A stretch of DNA of 64,000 nucleotides, from assembly GCA_028641055.1 (NCBI GenBank), contig CM054060.1:59185852-59249851 (forward strand), written 5' to 3'. Both the position numbers and the translations under genes were made by a program. The notes under the pieces are model-generated. The model searched no databases, had not been told where the DNA came from, and saw only the letters and a program-made list of their open reading frames with translations. This DNA comes from Alopecurus myosuroides. Its lineage: Eukaryota; Streptophyta; Magnoliopsida; Poales; Poaceae. Shown one piece after another: positions 25,101 to 36,971 of the stretch; the first letter of the stretch is position 1, and every line of letters begins with the position of its first letter.

Positions 25101-26429
25101 TCAACTATCAGTTGATGACGGTGGTTTGCCCTTTGGTGGTGGCTCCGGTTTAGGTTCAGGTTTAGGCTTGGGCTCTGGTTTAGGCTCTGGCTTAGGTTCT
25201 GGTTTCGGCATTGGTTCAGGCTTAGGCTCCGGCTTGGGCTCCGGCTTCGGTTCTGGTTTAGGCATTGGTTCAGGCTTGGGCTCTGGCTTAGGCATTGGTT
25301 TAGGCATTGGTTCAGGCTTAGGCTCTGGTTTAGGCATTGGTTCAGGCTTGGGCTCTGGCTTAGGCATTGGTTTAGGCATTGGTTCAGGCTTGGGCTCTGG
25401 CTTAGGCATTGGTTTAGGCATTGGTTCAGGCTTAGGCTCTGGTTTAGGCATTGGTTCAGGCTTAGGCTCTGGCTTGGGCTCTGGTTTAGGCATTGGCTCC
25501 GGCTTGGGCTCCGGCTTCGGCTCTGGTTTAGGCATTGGTTCGGGCTTAGGTTCGGGCTTGGGTTCTGGCTTAGGCTCTGGTTTAGGCATTGGTTCGGGCT
25601 TTGGCTCCGGCTTAGGCTCTGGTTTAGGCATTGGTTCGGGCTTTGGCTCCGGCTTAGGCTCTGGTTTAGGCATTGGTTCGGGCTTTGGCTCCGGCTTAGG
25701 CTCTGGTTTAGGCATTGGTTCAGGCTTAGGCTCCGGCTTGGGTTCTGGCTTAGGCTCCGGTTTAGGCATTGGTTCAGGCTTAGGCTCTGGCTTGGGTTCT
25801 GGCTTAGGCTCCGGTTTAGGCATTGGTTCAGGCTTAGGCTCCGGCTTGGGTTCTGGCTTAGGCTCCGGTTTAGGCACTGGTTTGGGCTGTGGCTCCGGCT
25901 TGGGTTCGGGCTTAGGCTCTGGTTTAGGCATTGGTTCGGGCTTAGGCTCTGGTTTAGGCATTGGTTCGGGTTTAGGCTCCGGCTTGGGCTCTGGCGTAGG
26001 CATTGGTTTAGGCATAGGTTCAGGCTTTGGCTCCGGCTTGGGCTCTGGCTTAGGCATAGGTTTAGGCATGGGCTCCGGTTTGGGTTCTGGCTTAGGCTTA
26101 GGTTCAGGCTTGGGTTCGGGTTTAGGCATCGGTTCGGGTTTAGGCTCTGGCTTTGGTTCGGGTTTGGGCATCGGTTCCGGCTTGGGTTCCGGTTTGGGCT
26201 CTGGTTGTGGCATAGGTTTTGGCATCGGCTCTGGTTTGGGCTCAGGCTTTGGCTGTGGGTATGGCAGAGGCTTGGGCTCCGGCTCGGTGAGCTTCTCAAC
26301 AGCAGCAAGGCCTCGGCCAGCGGCGGCCGCCTGGTAGAAAGCGGAGGCTGCCACGACCCCGATGAGGAGCGCGGCAAGGAGGCGATGCCTCGCCATTGCT
26401 GCCTTCATGCAGCTTCCTGTGCTCCACAT
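25101..26429 (-). CDS. secreted repetitive proline-rich protein (PEPK/PEPM repeats)
   Basis: The frame encodes 442 residues from the first ATG after the TATA box (26429), or 431 from ATG 26396. The latter has the best context (G at -3 and +4) and may be the main start; a third ATG in frame is at 26408. A signal peptide is clear: [19 protein letters not shown], then an Ala-rich end before [10 protein letters not shown]. From about residue 50 nearly everything is tandem PEPK and PEPMPK units, with a few variants (PEPQPK, PKPVPK, PMPT). The C-terminus is [13 protein letters not shown]. No Cys-rich domain or membrane anchor follows. The composition fits extracellular cell-wall proline-rich proteins and resembles, from memory, wheat WPRP-type proteins. 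Its role in the wall is inferred. The repeat array is uninterrupted and in frame, so the gene looks intact. No intron is visible. Confidence 0.88.
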   Translation of the reverse strand: MWSTGSCMKAAMARHRLLAALLIGVVAASAFYQAAAAGRGLAAVEKLTEPEPKPLPYPQPKPEPKPEPMPKPMPQPEPKPEPKPEPMPKPEPKPEPKPEPMPKPEPKPEPKPKPEPKPEPMPKPMPKPEPKPEPKPEPMPKPMPTPEPKPEPKPEPMPKPEPKPEPMPKPEPKPEPKPEPQPKPVPKPEPKPEPKPEPKPEPMPKPEPKPEPKPEPKPEPMPKPEPKPEPKPEPKPEPMPKPEPKPEPKPEPMPKPEPKPEPKPEPMPKPEPKPEPKPEPMPKPEPKPEPKPEPKPEPMPKPEPKPEPKPEPMPKPEPKPEPKPEPMPKPEPKPEPMPKPMPKPEPKPEPMPKPMPKPEPKPEPMPKPEPKPEPMPKPMPKPEPKPEPMPKPEPKPEPKPEPKPEPMPKPEPKPEPKPEPKPKPEPKPEPPPKGKPPSSTDS

Positions 26430-26528
26430 CGAGTGCTGTATAACTTCCTCTGCTATGGCCTTGGATGGATGATGGAATCGGTGTTGTAGCTTGTGTGTGT
26501 TGTGGAGAGGCGATACCCTATGTGCTGG

Positions 26529-26536
26529 TTTATATA
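26529..26536 (-). promoter_or_regulatory. TATA box of the proline-rich protein gene
   Basis: The minus strand reads TATATAAA, embedded in GCCCTATATAAACCAGC. A start site some 30 bp downstream would fall near 26500. The next ATG on that strand is at 26429, in frame with the protein, giving a 5' leader of about 70 bp. Confidence 0.75.
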
Positions 26537-26559
26537 GGGCGGGCGAGCCACGCAGCTGC

Positions 26560-28264
26560 GGACGCGTGTGCCACACCCTCCCGACCGACCAGCGCCCGTC
26601 CGTACCACCCTCTCTCTTTCTAGACCGCAAGGCGCAAAGCTAATGAACGTGAGATTTGGGGAAGAAGCTGCGGCCTGCGGGTCGTTTAATTTTATGCGTG
26701 TAGACGCCGGACTGCTAGCTGGTCGCCCTCCCGCCATAAAACCCCTGTCGAGTTTTCTCTTATTACTGATGTAACACGCGGGTCAAGCTTCAGGACTGTC
26801 GTACAGTAACTAGTGGTAGTAGGCCGCCCAGCTAAAATCTGATGACCGGCGGCCGGGCATTGAAGCTGAGCATTAATCTGGTGACATCAACGCGGAGGGT
26901 GCCGTACTCGATCGATGTCGGTCGTACTGTAGGCAGGGCAGCGTAGCGTCTGCACACAAGGCAAGAACCGTCTTCAAATTGCAGGCTCCACACACGTCGA
27001 TGGGTAAACATCTAGAGATGAATAAAGTCGGGCCGACCGTGTAACACGTTAGGGCAACAGGAGTGGAAAGGCGATGGGGTGGCCGGTCAAAAGCGGAGGG
27101 CACGCAAGGCAGAGAATCGGTCCGCTACCTTTCGTCTCGGAGGAAAAAGGAGAAGTGACGCGTCCCGGTCTGTGTCACGCAGCCTGTGGCGCCGAATTCA
27201 ACGAACTGGAACGCATCGACCGCCGGCATCAGATGATTCAGATCGGTGCTGACTAGTACTGAGCGAGCTAGCTTTCGACGGTAGCGCGCGTACGTACGTA
27301 GCGGGCGTCGATACTTTCTCTGGGGACCGACCGACTTGTATGGTTGCGTGTGGCGTGCCGCGGGAGTGCAGTGGACGAGTTGGAGCTGCCGGTGGGCGCA
27401 GATCGTCGACATACGTAGACGACACGCGCGGTACGTAGAGGCGGGGCCGGCGTAGCTAGAGGTAATCCTTGTCACGAGCGGGACGTACATTCAATCCCTG
27501 GATCCGCCCAAAATCTTCATTGGACTCGTTGCGCGGACACGAAAACGACCCCCCACCCGCTGCTCACTGCGCTCTCCCCTCGGTCGGTCCCTCCCTAATT
27601 ATGTTCCTTGCAGCAGCAGTAGGGCATCTCGTGCGCGATGGCTACCACTCACTAATTATGTTCTTGTTAATTACTACACCTAGTATGGTTGGAGTGCAGT
27701 ACGTAGATGTACGACCTGTTGTATCTTCTTTCGCTTTTGTTATGGCCAAGGGCCGCCAACCGTGCTGCTGTCAATCTGTCGTGTCCTTTTACTTCGGTTT
27801 CCGTCTGCCCACCGACAGCTGAGGGTACCTACTGGCTATTAACCATTCACCATTCACCATTTTCTTCTTCTTCCAAACTCATCCACGGAGAAAGATGCAG
27901 ATATGGATGGATACGATGGGTGTGCAACGAATTTACTAGACTAGACGTTTCGCGAACCCCACCATCGGCCCAACCAGGAGAGTAAAATCTAAGATATTTG
28001 TAGGAGGGTGCAGCGAAAACGCATGGATGGTGGATCTGCATCACAACATCCCCACGTTTCCATGTATGCACGTACGTGTAACCAAACCAGACTATAACCT
28101 TATGCGCGCCTTTGCCGCGCCATTCCACCCTCCGTTGCATTTGTTTTTGAGAGAGAGTTTGGGCAAGAATTGGTAAATACGGAGTAACAAGTAAGGTTAC
28201 AACAAGATTACTCTGCCGGCATAATTTCAACCAAACGTTTCAACCCCCCCTCCCCCCTCTCCCC
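26560..28264. other. upstream region of the proline-rich protein gene
   Basis: This GC-rich stretch lies upstream of the minus-strand gene. It contains repeated TACGTA words (around 27290-27440) but no open frame with protein character and no terminal repeats. It probably holds the distal promoter plus ordinary intergenic DNA. Confidence 0.4.
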
Positions 28265-29485
28265 GCGAGTATCCAAAATTTAGCCTCGAACTCAATCTTA
28301 GCAAGGACGGAGAGCGCCGTGGCGTGCTTGTTGTGGAAGAATTGCGCTTCATACGCTGACTTTGCCGAATATTCATCATTTGGCGTGAGATTCCAAAAAA
28401 TGGCATCCTCCAACGAGTTGACACCAAAGGATCACATGTTGCACCGAGAACTCTTCCACAATTTTGGTTTTAACAATCCAAGCATTGTTTCTTAACGCAT
28501 GATGGATGCTCGAATTCTTTCTCATGGAAAGGCCAAAGATGAGAGGCGCAATCTCCTTCGGTGGTTTGCGTTTGTTGAGCCATGGGGCATCCCAAAAGGG
28601 GGTTTTCAAACCATTTCCAACGGTGATAGTGGTAGCGGAATAGAAGAGATCTATGTCCTCTTTTGTGCACGGATTTCCTACACCGGCCCAAATCTTGTCT
28701 GGTCCTTCCAATGTAGCCATGGCCAATGCAAGCGAAGATCCATGGCGAAATTGTCAATATGAAGGACGCCTAAGTCACCAAGAGAGGTAGGGCAGCAAAA
28801 CTGAGGTACGATTAACTTTACATTGTCCCCTGGAAACTTTGTCGGCGGCCGCCCAAAGAAGGCCCGTTGAAGCTTGTTGAGATTGTGGATGAGCTCGGCC
28901 GACAAGATCAACGGTGTCAAGTAATAAATCTCTTGGAAGGAGAGCACCAATTTGACTAGAGAGTTTCGGCCGGCCGTGGTTATGTATCTATGTTGCCAAG
29001 CGGCAATCATACCTGCACATTTTTCTTCGAGGTGTTGGAAGTCTCCACACCGTAGGCGCCAAATCGAAAGGGGTAGACCAAGATAGCGCATCGAAAAGGA
29101 AGTACTTTGCACCGGTCGACCTTCCAACACGCCATCAAGGTCGACATTGGCACACTAGATTGGCACCACAGAGCTCTTTTGGAAGTTGGTACAAAGCCCC
29201 GTTACAAAGGATCAATGAAAGCTTTTGGATGTCCTCTCTATGAGGTTCCACAAAAATTTCCGCATCGTCCGCGTAAAGAGAAGTCCTCAATATGGTGCCT
29301 CTTCCACGAATCTTACATAGAAGTCAAATGTTGGTAGCCAACTCTAGGATTTGTTGTAGGGGGTCAATGGTGATGACGAAGAGTAGCAGCGGAAGGGGGT
29401 CCCTTTGACGGAGCCTGCGACAATGAGGGCGGGAAGCGCCAGCGACACACCATTGAGGAGGACGCGCGAGGATGATGTATCACGC
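28265..29485 (-). pseudogene. LINE reverse transcriptase fragment, truncated at both ends
   Basis: The minus strand read from about 29485 gives, in shifting frames, SSSRVLLNGVSLALP, then LLFVITIDPLQQILE, then the RT active site SLYADDAEIFVEP (about 29265). The RT C-terminal region follows (MRYLGLPLSIWRLR, RNSLVKLVLSFQEIYYL, GDLGVLHIDNFAMDLRL). After that comes the start of the zf-RVT region (NDEYSAKSAYEAQF), broken off near 28265. Endonuclease and 3' UTR are missing and no poly(A) or TSD is visible, so this is a deletion remnant. Several frameshifts and stops are present. Confidence 0.85.
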
Positions 29486-30524
29486 ATTTTCGTTTCTTGT
29501 GTGTGCTGATTTCTATTCGTGTTGGACTTGTTAGCTTCTTATTTTAGTTTTTCTTATAGAGTACGCTAGGCGTCGTCCATTGAGTCTGTCAGATGAATCT
29601 ATAACTGACTCTTGCTATGAACATTTGCAATATTTTGCACGTGTCTATACAAGCCTGAAAATACAGTGAAACAAGACGCGCCCAGATGACATGTCCTTGT
29701 ATCATATGAAAACCACCACATGAGAGTTGAAGGGTGGATCCAAGCAAAGAATATCACAATTATGTTGGGTTGAAGGAATACAACGAACTGTAGATGGAAA
29801 TGCCCAGCTGAACTACCACAATAAAGCTTGAGTGTTTTCGTCCAAAGTTGTGACCTCATGGCGACCATACCTGACGCAGAAGCTACATGTATCTCATGCG
29901 AGGACGCAGACTATCGGCCGCCACACGTTAGGACCTAGACAGTCCCTCGCGCGTCAGCTCACGCTGACTGCGGATAAGATCTGCCGCTCGCGGACATAAA
30001 TGTGATAGGAATGCAAGGGTAAAATTGAGGATAAAAAATAAATTATTTTTTACATGAGTTGTTTGAGTCACGGGACTGGTAAAAACACGAGAACCCAAGT
30101 AAATAAGGCTAAAACACTAAGTAGATGGGCTGTGCCTTGTCTCGATCCTACGCGTTGGAATAAGTAAAGGTCTTGGCGGATATTGTCCTATGATTTTTTT
30201 CCTTTGAGATGGCATACAAATAATTTTTCGTTTTTTATGTACCATATTTCTATAAATCTGACGGTGATATAGGGATCAACTCTATAGGAATTCCAACCAT
30301 TTTGTTTCTACATTTTCTCTCAAAATCAACGAGACCCTGAATGCAGCACATCCTTTCAATGTATATAAATCATAGTGTAATGTGGCACCTTATTAATCAT
30401 GCATGTCTTCAATATCTGGCAAAATAAAGATAGTTGCCGTGTAACCTTTTTATCATATGATTTGGAACTATGCGGAATTCGATTGAATGCCATTTTGGCA
30501 TCCCGCTCATGCTACTAGGGGTGG
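29486..30524. other. unassigned intergenic DNA
   Basis: A minus-strand frame at 29868-29599 (89 codons) has no recognisable domain. No element ends seen. Confidence 0.4.
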
Positions 30525-30721
30525 AAGGAAGATGTGGTTAGAAAGATTTTCATCCCTCACGATGCGGATGAAGTGCTTAGAATCAGGCTACCCAAAAGTG
30601 ACACCGAAGGTTTCGTCTCCTGGCACTATGAGAATTCGGGACACTTTAATTAGTCCAGAGTGATTATAAACTTTCCCTCAAAGAGAAAAAAAGCTATCAT
30701 CGTTAGTGAAAGTGCGAGCAC
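30525..30721 (+). pseudogene. LINE ORF2 fragment split by a Copia insertion
   Basis: The plus strand encodes KIFIPHDADEVLRIRLPKS, then SWHYENSGHF, and after a frameshift VQSDYKLSLKEKKS. This is the segment between the RT and zf-RVT domains of plant LINE ORF2. The remnant runs up to the Copia left LTR (30722); after the Copia element only a few further codons (about 35641-35665) may belong to it. It is short, frameshifted and without LINE ends. Confidence 0.65.
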
Positions 30722-31112
30722 TGTTACACGCAATAGCAAAACAACGATGAAATTAAGCAAGATCGAACCAACGGGGAGACGAGATTTTAACGTGGAAAAC
30801 CCTTCCAACAAGAAAAAGAAAAAACCACGGGCGTCAGCCAGCAATACTTCACTATTTCGGGGTGAGGTTACAATCGCGCCGGGATTTACAATATGTGGCT
30901 TATCCCGTGCGACGGCTTAAAAGAGGTATATAAAGGCGGTCCTGACCTAACTAGGTCGGTAACTGTGAATCCAACTCCGACTCGGTAACAAATCGTACCG
31001 TACCTACGACTCGGTAACAACTCGGCCCTAAGCCTCCGGCGACGGGCCTCCGCTACGCGGAGGCCGATCTTTCCTTTATCTTCATATGTATTTGGATCAC
31101 CATAAAATAACA
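30722..31112 (-). repeat. 3' LTR of second Copia element
   Basis: 391 bp, TG...CA, paired with 35250-35640 of identical length. By eye I count about 18 differences (roughly 95% identity). Three adjacent ones arise because a GCTACGC motif in one copy reads GCGTAGC, its reverse complement, in the other. Confidence 0.93.
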
Positions 31113-31124
31113 CTCCACCCTTAG
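31113..31124 (-). other. polypurine tract of second Copia element
   Basis: The minus strand reads CTAAGGGTGGAG immediately before the LTR start TGTTATTTTATGG. Confidence 0.78.
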
Positions 31125-31157
31125 ACAAAATCCCTCTTGTAGCATAAATGAGAATCT

Positions 31158-34100
31158 TCACCTGAAACACACAAAGAAAACACCTTCGGCGCCAAATAGC
31201 CTCTTGGGATAAGCAGTGATACCAACTAAGCTTGAGCAAAGCTCAAACTTAGCAATAGGAACCGGCTTTGTCATCATATCAGCAGGATTATCATGAGTAC
31301 TAATCTTGCATACCTTCAGCTTACCTTGTGCAACAACATCACTCACATAATGGTACTTGACATCAATGTGCTTTGTTCTCTCATGGAACATCTGATCCTT
31401 AGTAAGGTAAATAGCATTCCGACTGTCACAAAATAGGTTAATGCAAGTATCATCTCCACAAAACTCAGCAAACAGACCTTTCAACCAAACTGACTCTCTG
31501 CATGCTTCAGCAATAGCCATATACTCAGCCTCAGTAGTATATTGTGCAACAACACCCTGCAAGGTAGGCTTCCAGCTAACGGCACATCCACTAATCGTAA
31601 ACACATAACCTGTGAGGGATCTCCTCTTATCCAAGTCGGCAGCATAATCTGAATCCACATAGCCTGCGAGTCCCTCACCAGTCTTGCCAAACTTCAAGCA
31701 AGCTTTGGATGTGCCGCGAAGATACCTGAAAATCCACTGAACAGCTTTCCAATGTTCTTTACCAGGATTAGCCATGTATCGACTGACCAAACTCATAGCA
31801 TAAGATAAATCAGGCTGAGAACACACCATGACATACATTAAGGAACCAACCGCACTAGCATAGGGAACTCGTGACATGTACTCAATATCTTTGTCAGTAG
31901 TAGGACATTGCAATGCTGACAACTTGAAGTGTGAAGCAATTGGAGTACTAACAGAATTTTCATCATGCATATTAAAACGATGAAGGATTTTCTTAATGTA
32001 ATTCTCCTGACTAAGAAATAGCAATCTAGATTTTCCATCTCTTGAAATTTCCATACCTAGAATTTTCTTAGCAGCACCAAGATCCTTCATATCAAACTCA
32101 CTACTCAATTGTTTCTTTAATGTAGTGACTTCTTTCATGCTCTTGGCAGCAATTAACATATCATCAACATATAGCAGCAAGTATATAGGTGATTCATCAA
32201 CAAATTTCATGTACACACAACTATCATATTCAGACCTCTTAAAGCCATGTGACATCATAAAAGAATCAAACCTTTTATACCATTATCGAGGAGACTGTTT
32301 CAAATCGTAAAGGGACTTCTTTAGCTTGCACACGAAATCCTCTTTATCAGGCACTATGAACCCATCAGGTTGGTCCATGTATATCTCCTCCTCAAGTTCT
32401 CCATGCAAAAACGCAGTCTTCACATCTAACTGCTCAAGCTCAAGATCATGCATAGCAACAATACTAAAGAAAGTACGGATAGAACTATGCTTGACAACAG
32501 GTGAGAACACATCATTATAATCCACTCCTAGAATCTGGCTAAACCTTTTGCTACTAACCTTGCCTTAAATCTTGGAGGCTCTCTTAGAGATAAACCCTTC
32601 TTTCTCTTGAAGATCCACTTACAGCGTACGGTCTTCTTTTGTTTAGGCAACCGCACAACATCCCACGTGTCATTTTTCTCAAGTGATTGCATCTCCTCGT
32701 GCATTGCACCAATCCACTTGTCACGATCAACCGAAGCAATGCTTCATTGTATGTAGCCGGTTCAGCATCATTCTCCACCTGTTCTGCACAACTTAGAGCA
32801 AAATAGACAACATGACATTCCTCAATTAAACGAGTACGAGGTCCTTTATTCCTCTTCTCTCTGCGCTCTGCAATAGACAAATTTTCTTGCTGCACAATAG
32901 GAGGTGAGGGTGGCACAATATCCTCCCCATCAATTTCAGTTTCCTCCTCATCCAGGTGTTCTAGCTCCACCTGCACACTAACTCGTGGTTCGTCCTCATC
33001 AGAAGAATCTGGCACAACATCAGTCGACAAACTGTCCTCATACATAACAGATTCATTAAACACAACACTCATGCTAAAGAAAGTCTTTTTGGTTTCCGGG
33101 TTCCACAACTTATATTATTTTACTCCAGAACCATAACCAAGAAATAAGCACTTAACAGCTCTAGTCTCTAACTTTCCATTATCAACATGAGCATAGGCAG
33201 TGCAACCAAAAACTTTCAGTTATGAATAATCAGCTGACTCACCAGACCATACCTCAATAGAAGTTTTCTTGTCAAGAGGGATGGATGGTGACCTGTTGAT
33301 CAAGTAGCAGGCAGTGTTGGCAGCCTCAGCCCAAAAACGCCTATTCATGCGGGCGTTAGAAAACATGCAGCAAGCTTTGGAGATGATCGTCATGTTCATC
33401 CGCTCAGCTACACCATTCTGCTGAGGTGTGTATGGGATGGTGTGATGCCTGACAATGCCTTCCTGCACACAATAATCATCGAAAGCATGCGAACAAAATT
33501 CGCCACCATTGTCAGTACGAAGCAACTTCACCTTTCTTTCAGTTTGCTTTTCAATCATAACTTTCCACTCCTTAAAAGCAGCAAAAGTATCATCCTTAGT
33601 TTTCAGGAAATAAGGCCAAACTCTTCTAGAGTAATCATCAATGATAGTAAGCATATAACGAGCACCACCATAAGAGGGCTTACGTGAAGGCCCCCACAAA
33701 TCAGCATGTACATAATCCAATGTACCTTTAGTGGTATGAACGGAAGCATTGAAGTTAACTCTCTTATGCTTACCAAATACGCAGTGTTCACAGAACGGCA
33801 ACTTACTCATATTGCAGTTCTTCAGAAGTTCTCTCTTCACCAATTCTGCCATACTATGTTCACTCATGTGTCCAAGTCGCTTATGCCAGAGGTTGGTTGT
33901 ACTTGGATCATCATTAGTAATAACAGCAGCAGTACCAGACAAAGTGCTACCTCTAAGGATATATAACTTGGCAGAATTCATATCACCAATCATAACAATG
34001 AGAGAACCTTTTGATACCTTCAGGCGTTTATCCCCTCCGGCGTACTTGTACCCGTCACAGTCGAGGGTACTTAGCGAGATCAAATTTCTCGCCATGGATG

Positions 34101-35211
34101 GTATGTGTTTCACTCCCGTCAATGTACATGTCATCCCACCATGGGTCTTGATCTGAACAGATCCAACGCCAACAATGTGACATTTGTTGTCGTTCCCCAC
34201 ACGCACAAAATCTCCAGTCTGCACAGCCTCATAAGAACTGAACCAATCTTCGTTACAGCAAATATGAAACGAACAAGCAGTATAAAGAATCCACTCATCA
34301 TCACGGGTAACACATGCAGCAAAAACAGTTAGGCATTCACCATCCGAACTATTATCACCAGCAACAACAGCAGCCTTACCAGTACCATTACCATTACCAT
34401 TACCGTCAGATTTATTTTTCGGTTGGTATGTGCCGTTCCTTTTCTCCTTATTCTGCACCTTCCAGCAATCCTCAATGGTGTGATTGGTTTTCTTACAATA
34501 CCTGCAGAACTTGTCACGTCCTTTGGACTTGGAACGGTCCCTGCTCTTATCTCTGTTGTTGTTGTTGTAGTTGTTATCTCGCTGCTCTGGTCTGCCTCGA
34601 ACCTGCAATGCATCGCCTTTGGAGGACAATGGGTTAGACTGCACCATAACTTTCATCTTTTCCCTGGTCTGCAGGGCCTCACAAACTTCCGCGAGGGTTA
34701 GTTCATCGCGGCTTAACAGTATGGTATCACGCAGATTTGTAAAAGAGCTAGGCAGCAAACATAACAGCAGAAGAGCTAAGTCTTCATCATCATATTTTAC
34801 CTCCATCGACACTAGGTCGGACACGATCTCCTTGAAGATCGACAAGTGGCTCATGACAGAACCACCATCTTGCATCTTGAGCGAGAACAACTTCATCTTA
34901 ACATGCATCTTGCTGGTTAGTTCTTTTGGCATGCAGATCGATTCCAGCTTGAGCCACAACGCAGCTGCGGATTTCTCCAGCAGCACCTCTTGCAAGATAT
35001 CATTGGATAGATGAAATTGAATCAACGACAAGGCCTTACGATCTTTGCGTTTCTCCTCGGCAGTCCAATCCTTGGCTTCCTTATTCCCGAACTCATCTAG
35101 CGCCTCATCAAGATCCGATGCTTGCGATAGAATCGCACGCATATTTACCTGCCACAGAGAAAACCTCGTCTTGTAGTCCAGCAACGGTAGATCAAACTTC
35201 ATCGATGCCAT
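31158..35211 (-). pseudogene. Copia gag-pol polyprotein, broken, protease Asp replaced
   Basis: From 35211 a 663-codon frame starts MASMKFDLPLLDYKTRFSLW (gag) with a CCHC knuckle (CRYCKKTNHTIEDC). The protease site reads WILYTACS: the catalytic Asp expected before TA is Tyr (codon TAT near 34287). Integrase has the HHCC site (HKRLGH, CEHC) and D, D, E in HADLWGPS, RTDNGGEF and NGVAERMN. A stop at 33220 and another near 33115 interrupt the end of integrase. After a frameshift near 32745 comes RT (DVKTAFLHGELEEE), a stop at 32283, then the YVDD box in [10 protein letters not shown]. RNase H follows with [15 protein letters not shown] and LFCDSRNA. Codons outside these lesions are well preserved. 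Confidence 0.94.
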
Positions 35212-35231
35212 CGCTAATCCCTAATCTGAAA

Positions 35232-35247
35232 CAGGGCTCTAATACCA
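35232..35247 (-). other. primer-binding site of second Copia element
   Basis: The minus strand reads TGGTATTAGAGCCCTG, matching initiator tRNA-Met type primer sites of Copia elements, two bases from the LTR. Confidence 0.88.
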
Positions 35248-35249
35248 CT

Positions 35250-35640
35250 TGTTACACGCAATAGCAAAACAACGATGAAATTAAGCAAGATTGAACCAAC
35301 GGGGACACGAGATTTTAACGTGGAAAACCCTTCCAACAAGGAAGAGAAAAAACCACGGGCGCCAGCCAGCAATACTTCACTATTTCGGGGTGAAGTTACA
35401 ATCGCGCCGGGATTTACAATATGTGGCTTATCTCGTGCGGCGGCTTACAAGAGGTATATAAAGGCGGTCCTGACCTAACTAGGTCGGTAACTGTGAATCC
35501 AACTCCGACTCAGTAACAACTCGTACCGTACCTCCGACTCGGTAACAACTCGGCCCTAAGCCTCCGGCGACGGGTCTCCGCGTAGCGGAGGCCGAACTTT
35601 CCTTTATCTTCATATGAATTTGGATCACCATAAAATAACA
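35250..35640 (-). repeat. 5' LTR of second Copia element
   Basis: 391 bp, pairs with 30722-31112. A minus-strand frame starting in the flank at 35815 reads into this LTR but shows no conserved protein. Confidence 0.93.
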
Positions 35641-35645
35641 AGCAC

Positions 35646-36457
35646 GAATGGCTCTGGTGATGCCCGAGGATCTCCCCTTCCTTCATGGGCACGGCCACGG
35701 CGAGCAGGGGGTCCGGCTCCAACGCACGATCGTCAGCGACGAGGGGCGCGGAGGAGGACATGGGTGTTTCTTCGTGGAGAGCCTGCGCGTCGAAGCTGGC
35801 AAGTGGGGGAATCAAGCGGCTGTAGCAACTCGGGGCCAGAGACAGACCCGCGCGGCCGCGCCGCCACCGGATTATTTATGTCTGACGCACGCGTACTGGG
35901 ATCTGTCCTTGAGCTCCACGATGCGCTGGACATGGAAAACTGGGCAGTGTTCAGTCCTACAATTTGGTGCGGTCGAAAGCCGGCGGAGAAGAAAAGGTGC
36001 ATGCGACGACCGGAGGCAGGCCGGCGACCGTGTCGGTGGGCGAGGCATAGTGTCCACCTCGAGGCTGTGTTGGCATGTAGGCTACCGTGGGGGGAGGTAG
36101 ATGGACGCACACGGCCACGCAGGTTTTGGCCAACGGCCCTTTTTTTTCTCCCTCCTCCTCGGCTCCTCCATGATCCGCTCCTGCAACACCGGCGAGGCCC
36201 ACCGCACCTCGTCGCTTCCTCCGCGGGTTTTACGGATCGATGGCCTCAAGTGGGAGATGGAAGGACGAAGTATATACTTTCCCGGTCAGATTAGCTATAC
36301 ACGGGGGCTGTTTTTTTTTTTGCGATATTGCCTTTAGTGGCCGATTTTTTTAGCGCGAGGGCAGCTTGCTGTCCGGTTTTTTAGCGAGAGACAGGCTCCA
36401 GGTACTGGTTTTATTGACGTACCTACGGTCGTTAACGAAAACTATATAGTAGAGATG
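35646..36457. other. GC-rich unassigned DNA
   Basis: Several overlapping frames of 80-226 codons exist on both strands (the longest 35614-36294, plus) because of high GC content. It starts inside the Copia LTR and has no domain, so I call no gene. Confidence 0.4.
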
Positions 36458-36540
36458 TCTTTTTCGGGAGCCTAGGTTTTTAGTCACTAGCAAAATATGG
36501 CCGTGCGTTGCACCTGGATTATAAAAAATCACCCTTTGCT
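36458..36540 (+). repeat. 28-bp word plus GTGCGTTGCA-type terminus, copy 1
   Basis: Positions 36458-36485 (core TTCGGGAGCCTAGGTTTTTA) recur exactly at 39051-39078. Directly after copy 1 comes ACTAGCAAAATATGGCCGTGC, then GTTGCACC, a sequence typical of the ends of a widespread class of grass DNA transposons. It may mark the left end of a 2.9-kb element ending near 39370. Confidence 0.5.
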
Positions 36541-36971
36541 AACCTAATGGATTAACAGTGAGATACTATCTCTCTTATGGAGACATTAATCAAAGCTTTA
36601 GCCATGTAAATGTATTTATTTACCAACAGTGTTAAACATAAAAGGTGCATTGAAACATAAACTGTTCATTTATGAAGGGCTAACCTTCAATTATAAAAGC
36701 ATCAACAACTGACCTTAACGCATTGGATCTGTGTTGATATCCATTGCAATCTCTTTTGGCAAATGGAGACACGTCCATCCCTTTAGACATACACCAATAG
36801 AGAGAAGAAAAAATGAGCTATATTCATATAACACTACTTATAAATGACATGTCAGTTGTCATTGTACATAATTGATTAATTTAAATATGTAAATTACATT
36901 TCTCGGTTAATTCACCAAGTGTAAGTAATATTATGATAGCCAATATGTCTCTATGTTGCTACAGATTAATT

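Larger units (their letters stand above)
30722..35640 (-). mobile_element. complete Copia LTR retrotransposon with 391-bp LTRs
   Basis: Two 391-bp LTRs flank a 4.1-kb internal region with minus-strand Copia gag-pol. The 5-bp target duplication AGCAC is perfect (30717-30721 and 35641-35645). PBS and PPT are in the expected places. The element interrupts a plus-strand LINE remnant. I do not assign a family name. The coding region is broken, so it is non-autonomous. Confidence 0.95.

Noticed and set aside
25126..26337. Antisense 403-codon Gly/Leu/Ser repeat frame over the proline-rich protein gene
   Set aside because: It is the mirror of the PEPK codon repeat, lacks any signal peptide or domain, and the sense strand has a TATA box and secretion signal.
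35614..36294. 226-codon plus-strand frame right of the second Copia element
   Set aside because: It begins inside the LTR and uses GC-rich sequence with competing frames on both strands; no recognisable protein.
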